From the NCBI GenBank assembly GCA_025175895.1, contig CM045987.1, forward strand, positions 38,590,113-38,654,112: a stretch of 64,000 nt of DNA, in the 5' to 3' direction. The position numbers and the translations under genes were made by a program. This document shows positions 62,970 to 64,000 of the stretch, piece after piece. Under the pieces are notes generated by a model. That model worked only from the letters and a program-made list of their open reading frames with translations, was not told the DNA's origin and did not search any database. This DNA is from Wurfbainia villosa. Lineage: Eukaryota > Streptophyta > Magnoliopsida > Zingiberales > Zingiberaceae. Numbering within the stretch: the stretch's first letter is position 1; every line of letters starts with the position of its first letter.

Positions 62970-64000
62970 CTATCCCTAGTCAATGAATTGATGAGATTGG
63001 ACGTCATCGATTCTATGAGACTAGCACATGTTATACTTCTTGGTTTTCTAAGCATTCGGTACTCACTGAATGGAAGCATAAGGATGCTGAGAGTGAACAT
63101 GTGGATGCTATTTATGGTAACTAGTTTATTGGAGTGAATTGTTATGAGGCTTCATATGGTTCTATATGTCTTTGAAGATCTCATTGTAGTCCTAGTGCGA
63201 GCTTCCTTACACTTGAGGTATTCAAGTCATCTTGGTCATGGTGCCTTATACTTTGACTTCTTCGCAGCCATCTCAATTTGAGGTGTAACTCTGAAATGAT
63301 TGGGTATAAGCCAAAGTGACCGAAGGTGTTTGAATAGCCCATAGAGGATTCACCACTCCTGATAAAGGAGATGTATACCCTAGGCCTCTTGTCAGGATTG
63401 TTACTTAGAAGTCTTTGGCCAGAGCAAACATGTTAAGAAGATGATCTTCTTGGAAATATGTAGGAGTAACTCGAATCCACAGGACAAGAAAACTAACTTA
63501 GGCTAGGTGTGACGTAGTCAACCTAGTGGGGACGAAGACATAGACCATGTCCTAAACCAAGTGGGTATAGGATGAGTGAAAGGAACAAGGCATGAATAAC
63601 TAAAGCTGCTAAAGGGTTCAGAAATGTTCTGGATTCCATTTAGAATTTCCGATCAATTGGGGGTCATGATACACTACTAGGAGCCACTGATGATCTATTC
63701 ATAATTAAGGGGTTAATTATGAATGAACAACATAACCGAGAACCTATTGGGTCACACGCAATACGGGTGATCTTGAGACATGAAACAAGTCTGAGAATGA
63801 GATTCTCAGAGAGAGAGAAGATGTATCTGGTTGGACCATGACCAAGAAGGTGCAAAACAGAAGCTATGGAACCTCCTATGGCCTTGTCAGATTTAGCATG
63901 GCCATTATGCACCTAAATGAAGCTAAACAGACCATACAGACCTCACACAGTCATGCCTGGCTCTGGCCGAAAATGGCCAAAGTCTGGGTTGTGCTCAAAA
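62970..64000. other. Unassigned flank, possibly part of another LTR
   Basis: About 1 kb beyond element I with no supported gene. TTGGGTCACACGCAATACGG (about 63749) recalls GGGTCACACACAT in the A LTR, which hints at another Copia LTR, but neither end is in view. The open frames at 62904 and 63664 show no known motif. Confidence 0.35.

Noticed and set aside
62904..63137. 77-codon frame across the end of the I LTR
   Set aside because: It straddles the LTR border and has no recognisable motif.

Overview
The window is repeat-dense nuclear DNA of a flowering plant. I recognise no host gene, tRNA gene or rRNA gene. Almost every base falls in nested LTR retrotransposons. Plant origin follows from the repeated primer-binding site TGGTATCAGAGC (complement of the plant initiator Met-tRNA 3' end), from SIRE-type, Athila-like and Tat-lineage elements, and from GT-AG introns. 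The species cannot be named from sequence alone. I use letters for families: A, B, C/D/I and E are Copia-type; F is an unassigned LTR; G is a Tat-lineage Gypsy; H is Athila-like.

Left part (1-34.2 kb). The oldest layer is E, a broken minus-strand Copia. H (plus strand) inserted into E; only its 3' UTR and 3' LTR lie in the window. G (minus strand, 4908-21123) inserted into H and was then cut by Copia A1 (1-4907) and by LTR F (14300-15430, inside the integrase). B1 (22664-31857, 5-bp duplication GATTC) inserted into the LTR of H. Between its pol gene and its missing 3' LTR, G carries an unusual plus-strand (antisense) module. It has two TATA-led, intron-containing coiled-coil genes, two small ORFs, and a 34-unit tandem array in which each unit is a hairpin.

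Right part (34.2-64 kb). I (57080-62969) is a gag-only, non-autonomous element. A2 inserted into its 5' LTR, and C (34225-51933) inserted into the gag of A2. C was then hit by D, a solo LTR in gag (35431-36896, duplication TGGTA), and by B2 (38156-46709, minus strand, duplication CCTCC) just after the protease. With D and B2 set aside, the C polyprotein frame runs through with a few stops and one frameshift.

The best candidates for new biology are these. (1) The spliced antisense genes and the hairpin satellite of G. (2) The B family, whose two copies share the same gag, integrase and RT deletions yet inserted independently, so they were mobilised in trans; their LTRs carry a 27-bp array of CCGAC/CGGTTG motifs just before the TATA box, and B1 has an extra primer-binding site inside its LTR. 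(3) Clusters of the palindrome CAGTCGACTG upstream of the TATA box in several LTR families, sometimes swapped for CGATCG words between the two LTRs of one element. (4) The gag-only element I. Every coding region is decayed, and most premature stops look like C-to-T changes.
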